The notes below the pieces were generated by a model, which saw nothing but the letters and a program-made list of their open reading frames with translations, was not told the DNA's origin and ran no database searches. Positions 1 through 7,733 of a stretch of DNA of 64,000 nucleotides are shown piece after piece (positions within the stretch are counted from its first letter, which is position 1; each line of letters opens with the position of its first letter). This stretch comes from Stigmatella aurantiaca (lineage in GTDB: Bacteria; Myxococcota; Myxococcia; Myxococcales; Myxococcaceae). A program made the translations under genes and the position numbers. Where the stretch lies: assembly GCF_900109545.1 (NCBI RefSeq), contig NZ_FOAP01000035.1, positions 1-64,000 of the forward strand, in the 5' to 3' direction.

Positions 1-94
1 TAGGACGCCGGACGGACAACGCAATAACGGCCAACTCGCTCAGCCTTCGGCTGCTCGCTCCCTCCTCATTCTTACCCGTAACGCAGTAGTGTTA

Positions 95-184
95 GGAGGC
101 AGGAGGAAATAAGTTTTCTGAGAGCAATTGACCTCCCGAGCGAGCGTTCTGCTCGAATCGGCAAAGTTATTTCCTCCAGTCTCC
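95..184. mobile_element. MITE-like inverted-repeat element A
   Basis: This is a 90-bp element with no coding capacity. Its two ends are near-perfect inverted repeats of about 19 bp. The left end reads GGAGGCAGGAGGAAATAAG and the reverse complement of the right end reads GGAGACTGGAGGAAATAAC. TTA lies immediately outside both ends (92-94 and 185-187), which looks like a 3-bp target duplication. Terminal GGAGRC..-type ends with a short TA-containing duplication resemble IS5/IS427-group ends, but that family assignment is inference. The element ends exactly where the IS701-type element was inserted. Confidence 0.6.
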
Positions 185-188
185 TTAG

Positions 189-1658
189 TACTACAGCTGT
201 ACTTTGAGCCGTGGGTTCCTGCGTCGGTAATGGCAGAGCTTGGCGATGGCCTGATGACAGCGTCGCCAGCGGCTCCAGTGCAGCACGAAGTCGAGGGTCG
301 GCCTTACCGCCCAGGCGATGCTGAGCAGCAAGCGCCTGAGTTCCTGGACCGAGAAGCGAATGAGTCCAGGCCCTGGCGCCGACGAAACCGAGACATCCGG
401 CTCGGGCGGCGCCTCAGGCCCAGCGCTTTGGGGAGCAGAATCGCCTCCTGGGTGTTGGCGAGCACCCGCGCCGCAGCCAAGAACGCGTGTGCCACCAAAC
501 ACAGCGTCACGTGGCGGTACCAGCCGATGTAACTGCGCACTTCGTAGTCGTCCAAGCCCACCTCGCCCTTGGCCGACTCGAAGCACTCCTCCACCGGCCA
601 GCGGCTGCCAGCCGCCCGCACCATGGCCTCCAGCGAGGTGTTGGCTGGAGCGTGGACCCAGTAGTGCGCCACGTGCTCGGCATCCGTCAGGCTGCGGCGA
701 AACAACAGCCAGCGGGCCAACGTGCCCGAGTGCGAGTTGACTCTCACGCGCACCCAATCGTACAGCCGAGGCCCCTTGCTCCCGGCTCCCGCCGACACGC
801 ACGTCCAGTCCTCCTGCTTCACCTGTGCCAGCACTTGGCCCGCCGTCACTTGCCTGAAGCCGCTCCAGACGTAGGTGTTGGAGGCGATTGCCAGCACGTA
901 GCGCTGGTGACGCTGCTCCAGAAAACGTCTCAGGTCTCCATCTCTCCCGTACACCTCGTCGCCCACCACCCAGGACGGCCGGAGCCCGGCGTCGAAGGCG
1001 CGCTGAAGCATCTGCTGGGCCAGCTGCGGCTTGGTGTGGAAGGCAACCTCTTCGGGGATACCGGCCTTGAGCCGCCGGGGGCTGTCCTTCATCCACTCTT
1101 GGGACAGGTACAACTCCCTGTCCACCAGCGTGTGGCCCTGGGGCGTCACGTAAGCCATGAAGACTCCCACCTGGCTGTTCTCGATGCGCCCGGCCGTCCC
1201 CGTGTACTGGCGCGCCACTCCTGCGGACTTGTCCCCCTTCTTCAGAAATCCCGTCTCATCCACCGCCAGCACGCCTCCTTCGCCCAGGCTCTGGCGGGCG
1301 TAGGTGAGCACATCGTCCCTCACGGTGCTCTCGTCCCAGCTGGCTCTCAACAGCAGGTGCTGGAAGGCGTAGGGCGCTTCTTTGCCTGCCTCCTGGGACA
1401 GGCCCCACGTGTTCTTCCTTTCTGCTCGGGACAACAGCGCCTTCACGTAGCTGCTGGCGGCCTCGTGCGCCTCGCGCCGACGAAAGTGGGGCTCCATCCA
1501 CTCGGTCAACCGCTCCAACTCGGCCGAGAGCTTCTCAAGGAGAACGACCTCTTCGAACTGGGTTGCTGCCTGAGCTGCCATGGGAAGACTCCGCACTACC
1601 TTCTCTGTTGGCTCAACAGAGGACTACCCATCAGGTCTTCCCATCTGCAACTGTAGTA
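189..1658 (-). mobile_element. IS701-family insertion sequence (about 1470 bp)
   Basis: The element is bounded by TTAG on both sides (185-188 and 1659-1662). This fits the 4-bp YTAR target duplication known for the IS701 family. The ends are short imperfect inverted repeats. The left end reads TACTACAGCTGTAC and the reverse complement of the right end reads TACTACAGTTGCAG, so the outer 8 bp are identical. It carries one transposase gene on the minus strand. The stop codon of the -1-frame extension (191-193) lies inside the left terminal repeat, as is common for IS elements. The element looks complete in length, but the transposase reading frame is broken near its C-terminus. Confidence 0.85.
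304..1581 (-). CDS. IS701-family DDE transposase, C-terminus frameshifted
   Basis: The product is a cut-and-paste transposase of the IS701 type. A DDE core is visible: the first D in LAVDETGF, the second in WVVGDEVYG, and an E in WPVEECFESAKGEVGLDDYE. The ATG at 1581 has GGAG seven bases upstream; a GTG at 1596 is the alternative start. The family's usual C-terminal tail (ending WSRWRRxHQAxAxxCHYRRR) is not in this frame. It lies in the -1 frame, which runs to a stop at 191-193. The crossover falls at or near a CTC CCC AAA run (forward 424-435). The stretch LRRRPSRMSRFRRRQG after that point is therefore out-of-frame sequence. The copy is either inactivated by an indel or uses ribosomal slippage; I consider inactivation likelier. 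Confidence 0.85.
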   Translation of the reverse strand: MAAQAATQFEEVVLLEKLSAELERLTEWMEPHFRRREAHEAASSYVKALLSRAERKNTWGLSQEAGKEAPYAFQHLLLRASWDESTVRDDVLTYARQSLGEGGVLAVDETGFLKKGDKSAGVARQYTGTAGRIENSQVGVFMAYVTPQGHTLVDRELYLSQEWMKDSPRRLKAGIPEEVAFHTKPQLAQQMLQRAFDAGLRPSWVVGDEVYGRDGDLRRFLEQRHQRYVLAIASNTYVWSGFRQVTAGQVLAQVKQEDWTCVSAGAGSKGPRLYDWVRVRVNSHSGTLARWLLFRRSLTDAEHVAHYWVHAPANTSLEAMVRAAGSRWPVEECFESAKGEVGLDDYEVRSYIGWYRHVTLCLVAHAFLAAARVLANTQEAILLPKALGLRRRPSRMSRFRRRQGLDSFASRSRNSGACCSASPGR

Positions 1659-1661
1659 TTA

Positions 1662-1742
1662 GAGACTGTTTCGGTAGGGGTCATCCCTGGCAGGCTGCTA
1701 CTCGGGCGAGGAACTGGCGAGGCCACCTACCGAAACTGGCTC
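1662..1742. mobile_element. MITE-like inverted-repeat element B
   Basis: This is an 81-bp non-coding element. The left end GAGACTGTTTCGGTAGG matches the reverse complement of the right end, GAGCCAGTTTCGGTAGG, at 15 of 17 positions. TTA lies outside both ends (1659-1661 and 1743-1745). The terminal style matches that of element A upstream, but the internal sequence differs. The left TTA(G) is shared with the target duplication of the IS701-type element. Before that insertion, elements A and B must have been directly adjacent. Confidence 0.55.
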
Positions 1743-1821
1743 TTAGTCGTCCGCTGGGTAGGCCCTGCATATTGTGGTCGGCCGCCTTGGCTCAACACCC
1801 TCTTAGCGTTAGGACCGCATC

Positions 1822-3066
1822 ATGGAGACGCGGTACTTCGACTTGGTCGCTGAGCTCTCCGCTCCCGGGTACTGGGAGCTGGGAAAGACGCTTGATGAGC
1901 GTGGCCAGGAGGTCTGGCCCTGGCTCCTCATGCAAGGTGAGCCCGCCGCCTTCGAGGGGCGCCTCAAGCTTCGCATCCGATCCCCAGGGAAACCGCTCGA
2001 CTTCTCCTTCGCGGCCTTTGATGTTCCCGTTGTCAGTGCCCGGGTCGCGTCCCTCTTGACCGCAGAGGCTCCGGGGGATGTGCAGCTTCTTCCGGTAGAC
2101 ATCGACTCGCAAGCCGAGCCGTACTTCCTCGTCAACGTCATCCGCGCCGTGAGGTGCATTGATGACCGTGCATCCGCTGAGGTGCAGCATTGGACCGAGG
2201 AGGACGGTGAGCCAGACAGAGTCGGTGAGTATCGGGCCGTTCACGGCATGCGCATCGACCCGGCGAAGGTGGGGGATGCCAAGGTGTTCCGTCCCTGGGG
2301 GTGGACGGTGGCCCTCATCGTGTCCGAGGACATCAAAGAGGCCCTGGAGCGCGCGGGGGTCACGGGGGTGAAGTTCACGGAGGTCACCGGCCCGAGCGCC
2401 ATCAGCCCGGAGGAGCGCGAGCGGAACCGCAGGCTCCTCGAGCTGCGGGAGCAGACGGATGCCGCCCGCGAAGCCTTCTGGCGCACCTTGGGCAGGCTGG
2501 ACGAGGAAGCCATCATCCCCATCGTCGTAGGCGGGGCGTGGCCCGCCCGGCGTCAGGTCTGGCGCATCATCCACCGCCCCGGTGGGCGCACCCTGCTGGT
2601 CACCGACGGGCTCTCGGACTTCTTCGTGGAGCGCGTGGAGCCGTCCGTGGGTTTCGGCCTGGAGTTGGCCTTGGAGACGGACGAGCCTTTCCTGGATGCC
2701 GAAAAGAGCTGGCCCCTGCTGCTCCTGGAACGGGTAGGGGACGAGGTCGCGGAGCACGAGCGGGTGCGCGAGAAAGTGAGGTCCGGCTTCATGTCCATGG
2801 AGGTCTCCGGCAAGGGCCTCCCCGAGCCTCTCATCACCCAGGAGGGGAGGGTGGGGGTGCTCTTGGGCATGGAGCCGGGCACGCTTCCCAGGGCCTTCTC
2901 CATGCCGGCCGGCGAGGTGCGGCTCGTCACCGTCAAGGTGCTGCTGCCCACGGAGCTGGCCTACCTCTTGGCGCACGGGAAGACGGGCCGGGACGCGCTG
3001 CTGCGGCGCTTCGGCCAGGAGGGGCATGAGCACCTGTCCCGTCTCTGGCGGAGCCCGGTGGTGTAG
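1822..3066 (+). CDS. Composite immunity protein: Imm11-type domain plus SUFU-like domain
   Basis: This 414-residue cytoplasmic protein has no signal peptide. Residues about 97-192 look like the myxobacterial Imm11/DUF1629-type immunity domain, with FLVNVIRAVRCIDDRAS, GMRIDPAKVGDAKVFR and WTVALIVSEDIKEALER. Residues about 210-414 (GRTLLVTDGLSDFF, GFGLELALETDEP) resemble suppressor-of-fused domains, which occur in bacterial polymorphic-toxin immunity proteins. Such proteins usually neutralise a cognate toxin encoded just upstream. Here the upstream space holds only mobile elements, so it is an orphan within this window. Translation likely starts at the ATG at 1822 behind a weak AGGA. The two-domain reading is from recalled motifs, and the function is inferred. 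Confidence 0.75.
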   Translation: METRYFDLVAELSAPGYWELGKTLDERGQEVWPWLLMQGEPAAFEGRLKLRIRSPGKPLDFSFAAFDVPVVSARVASLLTAEAPGDVQLLPVDIDSQAEPYFLVNVIRAVRCIDDRASAEVQHWTEEDGEPDRVGEYRAVHGMRIDPAKVGDAKVFRPWGWTVALIVSEDIKEALERAGVTGVKFTEVTGPSAISPEERERNRRLLELREQTDAAREAFWRTLGRLDEEAIIPIVVGGAWPARRQVWRIIHRPGGRTLLVTDGLSDFFVERVEPSVGFGLELALETDEPFLDAEKSWPLLLLERVGDEVAEHERVREKVRSGFMSMEVSGKGLPEPLITQEGRVGVLLGMEPGTLPRAFSMPAGEVRLVTVKVLLPTELAYLLAHGKTGRDALLRRFGQEGHEHLSRLWRSPVV

Positions 3067-3126
3067 AGGCCCGTCACACTGGGACGCCGGGGGGCCGGTC
3101 CACGGCCCGCCCGGAGCCTGCTCAGA

Positions 3127-4029
3127 CTACCGCCACTGATAGACGCGCACCCAGTCGACTTCCATGGACTGCGGCGTGTTGCGGATGAGGTCCACCGTGG
3201 ACTGCGGCACGCCGGGGTACGGCGAGGTGGCGCCATTCACGCCCTGGGGATAAGAGCCGCCCACCGCCAGGTTGAGGATGATGTAGAAGGGCTTGTCATA
3301 CACCCAGGCGCCGTACCGGTTGACCTCCGCCTTCGTCGTCGTCTTCACCAGCACGTCATCGATGTACCACTTCACGTCCGTGGGGGAGTACTCCGCGCGG
3401 TACACGTGGAAGTTGCTGACGGCGGAGTTCGGGTAGAAGCGGCTGTTGATGGGCGTGTTGCCCGAGTAGCCAGGGCCGTGCAGCGCGCCCGAGGTCCAGT
3501 CGCGGTAGCCAACGTTCTCCATGATGTCGAGCTCGCCGCAGTTCGGCCAGCCCACGGAGTTGATGTCGTGGCCGAGCATCCAGAAGGCAGGCCAGAGCCC
3601 CGGGCCCACGGGCAGCTTGATGCGCGCCTCGACGCGGGTGTGGCCGAACTGGCGCTTGCCCGCGCTCTCCAGGCGGCCCGAGGTGAAGGGATAGCCGTTG
3701 CTGGACTGGAGGCGCGCGGTGAGCTTCAGCGTGCCATTGCTCACCGACACGTTCTGGGACGACGTCGTGTACTGCTGCTGCTCGTTGTTGACGTGGATGT
3801 TGGTGACGTAGGACCAGTTGGACGTGTTGACGCTGGTGCCGTCGAACTCGTCACTCCAGATCTGCACCCAGCCGGCCCGGTTCGCGGCCTGCTCGGTGGT
3901 GGCCGCCTCGGTGGGCGCCTGGACTTCCTCAGGCCCACAGCCCGTGGTGGCCAGCAACGCGGTGCCCACGCCCATCGCCAGCAGGTGCTTGAAGCCACCC
4001 AGACGCTTCGGATTGGAAAGCTTGCTCAT
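3127..4029 (-). CDS. Glycoside hydrolase family 16 (beta-glucanase/laminarinase-like) lipoprotein
   Basis: The protein has 300 residues and probably hydrolyses beta-1,3(-1,4)-glucans outside the cytoplasm. The GH16 signature ELDIMENVG lies at about residues 166-174, giving nucleophile Glu166, Asp168 and acid/base Glu171. It is preceded by the typical GLWPAFWMLG stretch. The N-terminus is basic, then hydrophobic, and ends in LLATTGC (Cys31), a slightly atypical lipobox, followed by a short acidic/threonine-rich linker. The ATG at 4029 is chosen because GGGAG sits eight bases upstream and the signal peptide begins there; a longer frame extends to 4077. Two palindromes upstream could be operators. 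The likely biological role is use of fungal or algal glucan as food. Confidence 0.93.
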   Translation of the reverse strand: MSKLSNPKRLGGFKHLLAMGVGTALLATTGCGPEEVQAPTEAATTEQAANRAGWVQIWSDEFDGTSVNTSNWSYVTNIHVNNEQQQYTTSSQNVSVSNGTLKLTARLQSSNGYPFTSGRLESAGKRQFGHTRVEARIKLPVGPGLWPAFWMLGHDINSVGWPNCGELDIMENVGYRDWTSGALHGPGYSGNTPINSRFYPNSAVSNFHVYRAEYSPTDVKWYIDDVLVKTTTKAEVNRYGAWVYDKPFYIILNLAVGGSYPQGVNGATSPYPGVPQSTVDLIRNTPQSMEVDWVRVYQWR

Positions 4030-4090
4030 GTCGGAAACTCCCCTCGGCCTGGCCCGCCAGGGTGGCGTGCCGTCCATCAGAGGATTCGTC

Positions 4091-4110
4091 TTTTACATGA
4101 GTTCTCATAA
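4091..4110. promoter_or_regulatory. Inverted repeat upstream of the GH16 gene
   Basis: An inverted repeat, ATGAG-TT-CTCAT, is flanked by TTTT(AC) on one side and AAAA on the other. It lies 62-81 bp upstream of the glucanase ATG on the minus strand. It may be an operator or overlap an AT-rich promoter. No matching regulator family is recognised. Confidence 0.35.
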
Positions 4111-4184
4111 AACAGCGAATGTTTGATTTGCAGGAGATGATGACGCAGCAAGCCACTGGTGCAACGCAAAGGGCCTGAAAACAA

Positions 4185-4198
4185 TGCAAACGTTTGCA
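4185..4198. promoter_or_regulatory. LacI/GalR-family-like operator palindrome
   Basis: TGCAAACGTTTGCA is a perfect 14-bp palindrome with a central CG. This is the hallmark of LacI/GalR/CcpA-type operators. It lies about 160 bp upstream of the GH16 glucanase start and about 30 bp beyond the 3' end of the gene at 4228-5361. Its natural target is therefore the glucanase promoter. No LacI-family gene is present in the window. Confidence 0.55.
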
Positions 4199-4227
4199 GT
4201 GCTTCCAGGCCCTCTCACCCAACTCTT

Positions 4228-5361
4228 TCAGGGATTGAACAATGCGGGCCACCACCGGGCGCGGCAGAAATACACCTCGTTGTATCCGCCCTCGTCCCCC
4301 TCGAGCCTCGAATCCCTGGCAAACGTTTCGATGGCCGTCCCATCGGGGCCCAGGCTCATGGAGCCGCACTGGCCCCACCGGTCGGGAGGCAGCGCCGGGA
4401 AGCGCGTCTTGCCGCAGGACTGGCCCGAGGCGGAGAGGACCTCCGCCTCATGCTGGCAGGCGAGGGGACGTCCCCACCGGAGATAGCCCTTGCCGCTGGG
4501 AAGCCGCACCAGCGGCCGCGCCGCATCGTTCGAGAGCCAGGCGGGGGCGGGGTGGGCCTGGGGGTCCATCGGCGCGTAGGCCGTCCACGTCATCGTGTCG
4601 CCGGAGGGGACGCCCAGGAACAGCCCCTGCTCCGCCTGAGGAACGAGCACGAAGGAGGACCCCCAGGCATTCAGGGGGCCTGGGGCCCGCGCGAGGAAGG
4701 GGGCACTCGGTTGGCCCGAGGCATCCACCCAGAGGCCCTGCGCCGAGCCCGTCAACACCAGGGTATGGCCCTGGGCGTCCACGCCCAGCGCCGCCACGGG
4801 CGCGCTCAAGGCCAGGGGGGTGCTCCACAGCGTCGCGCCCGTCGGGCCGTAGGCCTTGAGGGTCCCATCGTCGAAGAGGGCGCGCAGCCCTCCCCTGGGG
4901 TCTGCCGCCACCTTCACCAGGTTGCCCGGCTCGGGCGGGGAATGGGTGAACTGCCAGGTCTGGCTGTCCAGGTACGAGAGGTAGTACTGGGCCCGCGAGC
5001 TGAAGCTCAGGAAGCCACCGGGCTGGCCGTACGGCTCGAAGGTGTCCGTCAGGAAGTAGGTGCTCCAGCTCCCCCCAGGGCCCCAGCCCTGAATATCCAC
5101 CGAGGTATACGAGTAAGGGGTCGTGGAGAGGATGACGGCGCCCGTGCCGTCCGAGGCGGCCGCGCCGCAGTTCAAGTACCGGGTGCCCTGCGTTTCCATC
5201 CACAGCCCTTCGGGGGCCTCCGGCAGGACCGGTGGGAGTTCGCCGCAGTCCGAGGCGGCCGGTGCGGGCAATGGCTCTGCGCCAGCGGCCGCAGAGGCCA
5301 GCCCGAGCCAGCTGATGAGGAATCCTGCCTGGAGGAACCACCGTCCGTTGCCTGCCGCCAT
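4228..5361 (-). CDS. Secreted protein of unknown function, possible beta-propeller
   Basis: The protein has 377 residues from the ATG at 5361, which is preceded by GGAGTGGAGAC. An N-terminal signal peptide (hydrophobic FLQAGFLISWLGLASAAAGA) suggests export. The body shows repeated blocks rich in Gly, Trp and Thr (GTGAVILSTTP, GHTLVLTGSAQGLWVDASG, GPDGTAIETFARD). This is a pattern of short four-stranded blades, so a beta-propeller or similar all-beta fold is plausible. The C-terminal part has several cysteines (LACQHE, SCGKTRF, WGQCGSM, VYFCRARW) that could form disulfides. It lies behind the glucanase gene on the same strand but about 200 bp apart. I do not recognise a family. Confidence 0.75.
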   Translation of the reverse strand: MAAGNGRWFLQAGFLISWLGLASAAAGAEPLPAPAASDCGELPPVLPEAPEGLWMETQGTRYLNCGAAASDGTGAVILSTTPYSYTSVDIQGWGPGGSWSTYFLTDTFEPYGQPGGFLSFSSRAQYYLSYLDSQTWQFTHSPPEPGNLVKVAADPRGGLRALFDDGTLKAYGPTGATLWSTPLALSAPVAALGVDAQGHTLVLTGSAQGLWVDASGQPSAPFLARAPGPLNAWGSSFVLVPQAEQGLFLGVPSGDTMTWTAYAPMDPQAHPAPAWLSNDAARPLVRLPSGKGYLRWGRPLACQHEAEVLSASGQSCGKTRFPALPPDRWGQCGSMSLGPDGTAIETFARDSRLEGDEGGYNEVYFCRARWWPALFNP

Positions 5362-5501
5362 GTCTCCACTCCGTTCCAATCGCAACCGGGACCCGGAGTG
5401 GAAATGGAGACGCGCCCCGTGGAGCGCCAGGGGCGGACGCTGTTCCGCGGGAAGAACGTCGGGTGTTGGAAGTGGGGGACGCGCCCAAGCCCAGAAACAC
5501 G

Positions 5502-5542
5502 AAGGCCGGTAGCCCCGAGTTTCCCCAGGAACTACCGGCCTT
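5502..5542 (-). terminator. Intrinsic terminator of the tRNA-Gly transcription unit
   Basis: A perfect 11-bp stem (AAGGCCGGTAG and CTACCGGCCTT) with a 19-nt loop follows the tRNA 3' end within 10 bp on the minus strand. A short mixed T-rich stretch comes after it. It probably also isolates the downstream gene at 4228-5361. Confidence 0.8.
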
Positions 5543-5550
5543 TATGAGTG

Positions 5551-5623
5551 AGCGGCGGAAGGGATTCGAACCCTCGACCCCGAGCTTGGGAAGCTCGTGC
5601 TCTACCAACTGAGCTACCACCGC
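5551..5623 (-). tRNA. tRNA-Gly (anticodon CCC)
   Basis: The cloverleaf can be folded by eye. The acceptor stem is GCGGTGG with CCGCCGC (one U-G pair). The D arm contains AGCTCAGTTGGTAGAGC. The anticodon stem CGAGC/GCTCG encloses the loop TTCCCAA, giving anticodon CCC, which reads GGG glycine codons. The T arm contains GAGGGTTCGAATCCCTT. The discriminator base is U, as usual for bacterial tRNA-Gly. CCA is not encoded. The gene has its own promoter and terminator. Confidence 0.95.
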
Positions 5624-5638
5624 GGCTGAAGCGGGCCC

Positions 5639-5667
5639 AAAGTAGGGGCCCGGACCTGCCTTGTCAA
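5639..5667 (-). promoter_or_regulatory. Sigma-70-type promoter of tRNA-Gly
   Basis: On the minus strand a consensus -35 hexamer TTGACA (5662-5667) is followed after exactly 17 bp by TACTTT (5639-5644). The tRNA 5' end is 15 bp beyond. The spacing and position fit a housekeeping promoter for a stable RNA. Confidence 0.8.
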
Positions 5668-5695
5668 CGGGAAGTGTCGAGGGCGTGGAGGTCTC

Positions 5696-7597
5696 TCAGT
5701 CCCCCTCCTCGACGGACAGCTGGTACGAATCCTGGAAGTTGGATTCGCGGTTCTTCGTGTCGCGGACTTCCAGGATGTAGACCCCCGGCTCGGCGCTGTA
5801 GCGGATGCTCTCCGGCTGGTCCCCCTTGGCCCGGTCGGCCGTCTGCACGAGCGACAGCTTCCCGTCCTCGCCCATGCGGTGGAGGTACAGCCCCACGTCC
5901 ACCTTGAGGATGCCCAGCAGCGTGGCCCGCAGGGAGGTGCGCACCGGCCGGTCCGACAGATCCAGCCGGTAGTAGTCCACGTCCTTGACCGGGTACACCG
6001 TGCCGCGCAGGGGCTTGCCGAACGTCAGCGCCGTGGCCCGGGCCGCCGTGTTGTTGGGCTCGCTCTCCTCGCTGCCGTTGTCGGGCACCGTGGTGACGGA
6101 GATGCGGTAGGGCACCTCCGGGTTCTCGAAGTCCTTCACCCACTTGCCGTCGATCTTCCGCGTGGCGCTCTCCACGCGGAAGTAGCACGCGCCCCGGCAG
6201 GAGACGTTGTTGAGGCGCTCGGGCTCCTTCACCGCGCCGTCATTGGCCCGCAGGGTGACGGTCTCCGGGGCGCCGTCCCCCGCGGGGGGCTCCACCGCCG
6301 AGAGCACCAGGTCCAACCGGTCCACCCCGGACAGCTCCACCTTGGCCAGCACGGGCTCGCTCGTGCGCAGCACGTAGTGGTCCACGTCGGTCTTCGGGGC
6401 GAGGAAGCCCTCCTTGAACCCCGCTGAAGTCAACGGCGTGGCCTTGTACAACTCGTCGTTGGGCTCCAGCTCCGCGTTGGCCCCCGCCTCCTCCAGCGAC
6501 ACGGAGAGGGTGTAGGCGCTCTCCGCGTTGTAGGCCCGCCGGGCCTCCTTGCCCGTGCCCATCCACCCGCTCTTCACCACCACGTAGATGACGCGGTCCG
6601 TGGCGCGCACGCCGATGTTGCGCAGCGAGAGCGCCTCGCCCTCCTTGCCGCGCAAGGTGAACAGCGGGGCCTCCGCGGCGGAGAGCACGGAGAGCTCCGG
6701 CCGGACGCCGTCCAGGGCGGACAGCTCGATCTTCAGGGCCACGCTGGGCGGCTCGGGCGGGAGCGCCGGGCCGGCATCCGCCTGGGCCACCGTGCCGGCG
6801 TCGCCGCCCAGCACCCCGGGCGGGACGAGGCCTTCGGTGGGCAGGGCCGTCTCCTCGGGCGGGGCCGCCAGGCCGTCGGTGGGGGGCACGTCGCCGGGAG
6901 GCGGGGCCGCGGGGGGCTCCGGGGGCGCGGCCTCGGTGGGGGAGGGGGGCACGGCCTCCGAGGGGGCCGGGGGCGCCTCGGTGGGAGGGGCCTCGGCTTC
7001 GGGGGAGGGCAGCTCGATGCGGTACCAGTCCTCGTCGCCCGAGTGGCCGATGTAGGCGGCCACGGCCTGGCCGAGCGTCAGCGGGGTGGCGTCCACGGCC
7101 CGGTCGTTGGGCTCGCGCTCCTCGCCGTCATTGGGCCGCCGGTAGCTCAGCGTCAGGGTGTAGGCCCCGCCGCTGCCCTTGCGCGCCGAGGACACGCGCA
7201 CGAAGCGCTCGCCCTCGACGTAGAGGTTCGGAAGGCGCTCCGGCTTGCCGTCCCCCTCGCTGTTCACGCTGCCCAGCCGGTTGCGGTCCCGGTCGTAGAC
7301 TTCCAGCACCCCGTCCACGCCCGGAATCCCGGACAGGGTGAGGTCCGCCGTGCGCGCGGCGCCGGGCGCCAGCCGGTACCAGTCCTCGTCCGGCTTGGAG
7401 GGGTCGGCCGAGAGGGCGCCGCTCACCACCGCGTCCCGCACGAGGGCCAGGGCCTGGTCGGGCCGCTCGTTGGGCTCCTTCTCGGTCAACGTGTCGGGTC
7501 CGGCGTCGACGGGCGGGCCCGCGTCGGGCACCTCTTCCTTGCCCTTGGGGCAGCCGGACAGTGCGGCGCACACAGCAATCCAGACCAGACGTCGCAT
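5696..7597 (-). CDS. Lipoprotein with four PPC-type (bacterial pre-peptidase C-terminal) repeats
   Basis: The protein has 633 residues. The ATG at 7597 follows GAGGAGAGGTG, and a lipoprotein signal ends in ALSGC. Four modules each open with an EPN motif (EKEPNERPDQA, EREPNDRAVDA, ELEPNDELYKAT, ESEPNNTAARA) and continue with a D-x-D-x-Y/H segment (DEDWYRLA, DEDWYRIEL, DVDHYVLR, DVDYYRLD) typical of PPC beta-sandwich domains. Between modules two and three is a linker of about 90 residues made almost wholly of Pro, Ala, Glu and Gly. No catalytic domain is seen, so this is a surface or periplasmic binding or adhesive protein rather than a protease. It is divergent from the gene at 7734. Confidence 0.85.
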   Translation of the reverse strand: MRRLVWIAVCAALSGCPKGKEEVPDAGPPVDAGPDTLTEKEPNERPDQALALVRDAVVSGALSADPSKPDEDWYRLAPGAARTADLTLSGIPGVDGVLEVYDRDRNRLGSVNSEGDGKPERLPNLYVEGERFVRVSSARKGSGGAYTLTLSYRRPNDGEEREPNDRAVDATPLTLGQAVAAYIGHSGDEDWYRIELPSPEAEAPPTEAPPAPSEAVPPSPTEAAPPEPPAAPPPGDVPPTDGLAAPPEETALPTEGLVPPGVLGGDAGTVAQADAGPALPPEPPSVALKIELSALDGVRPELSVLSAAEAPLFTLRGKEGEALSLRNIGVRATDRVIYVVVKSGWMGTGKEARRAYNAESAYTLSVSLEEAGANAELEPNDELYKATPLTSAGFKEGFLAPKTDVDHYVLRTSEPVLAKVELSGVDRLDLVLSAVEPPAGDGAPETVTLRANDGAVKEPERLNNVSCRGACYFRVESATRKIDGKWVKDFENPEVPYRISVTTVPDNGSEESEPNNTAARATALTFGKPLRGTVYPVKDVDYYRLDLSDRPVRTSLRATLLGILKVDVGLYLHRMGEDGKLSLVQTADRAKGDQPESIRYSAEPGVYILEVRDTKNRESNFQDSYQLSVEEGD

Positions 7598-7733
7598 CAC
7601 CTCTCCTCGCATCGGCGGCGTACTCTTGCCCCGGGGCGGCGTGTGTCAAGCACCGCAAACAACGCGGGCGGCATTTTCATCCAGGACTGCCGTGGACTGG
7701 AGCGGGCGGCGCGGACTGATCCAAAATGGCCCC

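Noticed and set aside
1-90. Possible 3' end of an upstream gene (window begins with TAG)
   Set aside because: Too little sequence to assign a frame or product. No motif is visible.
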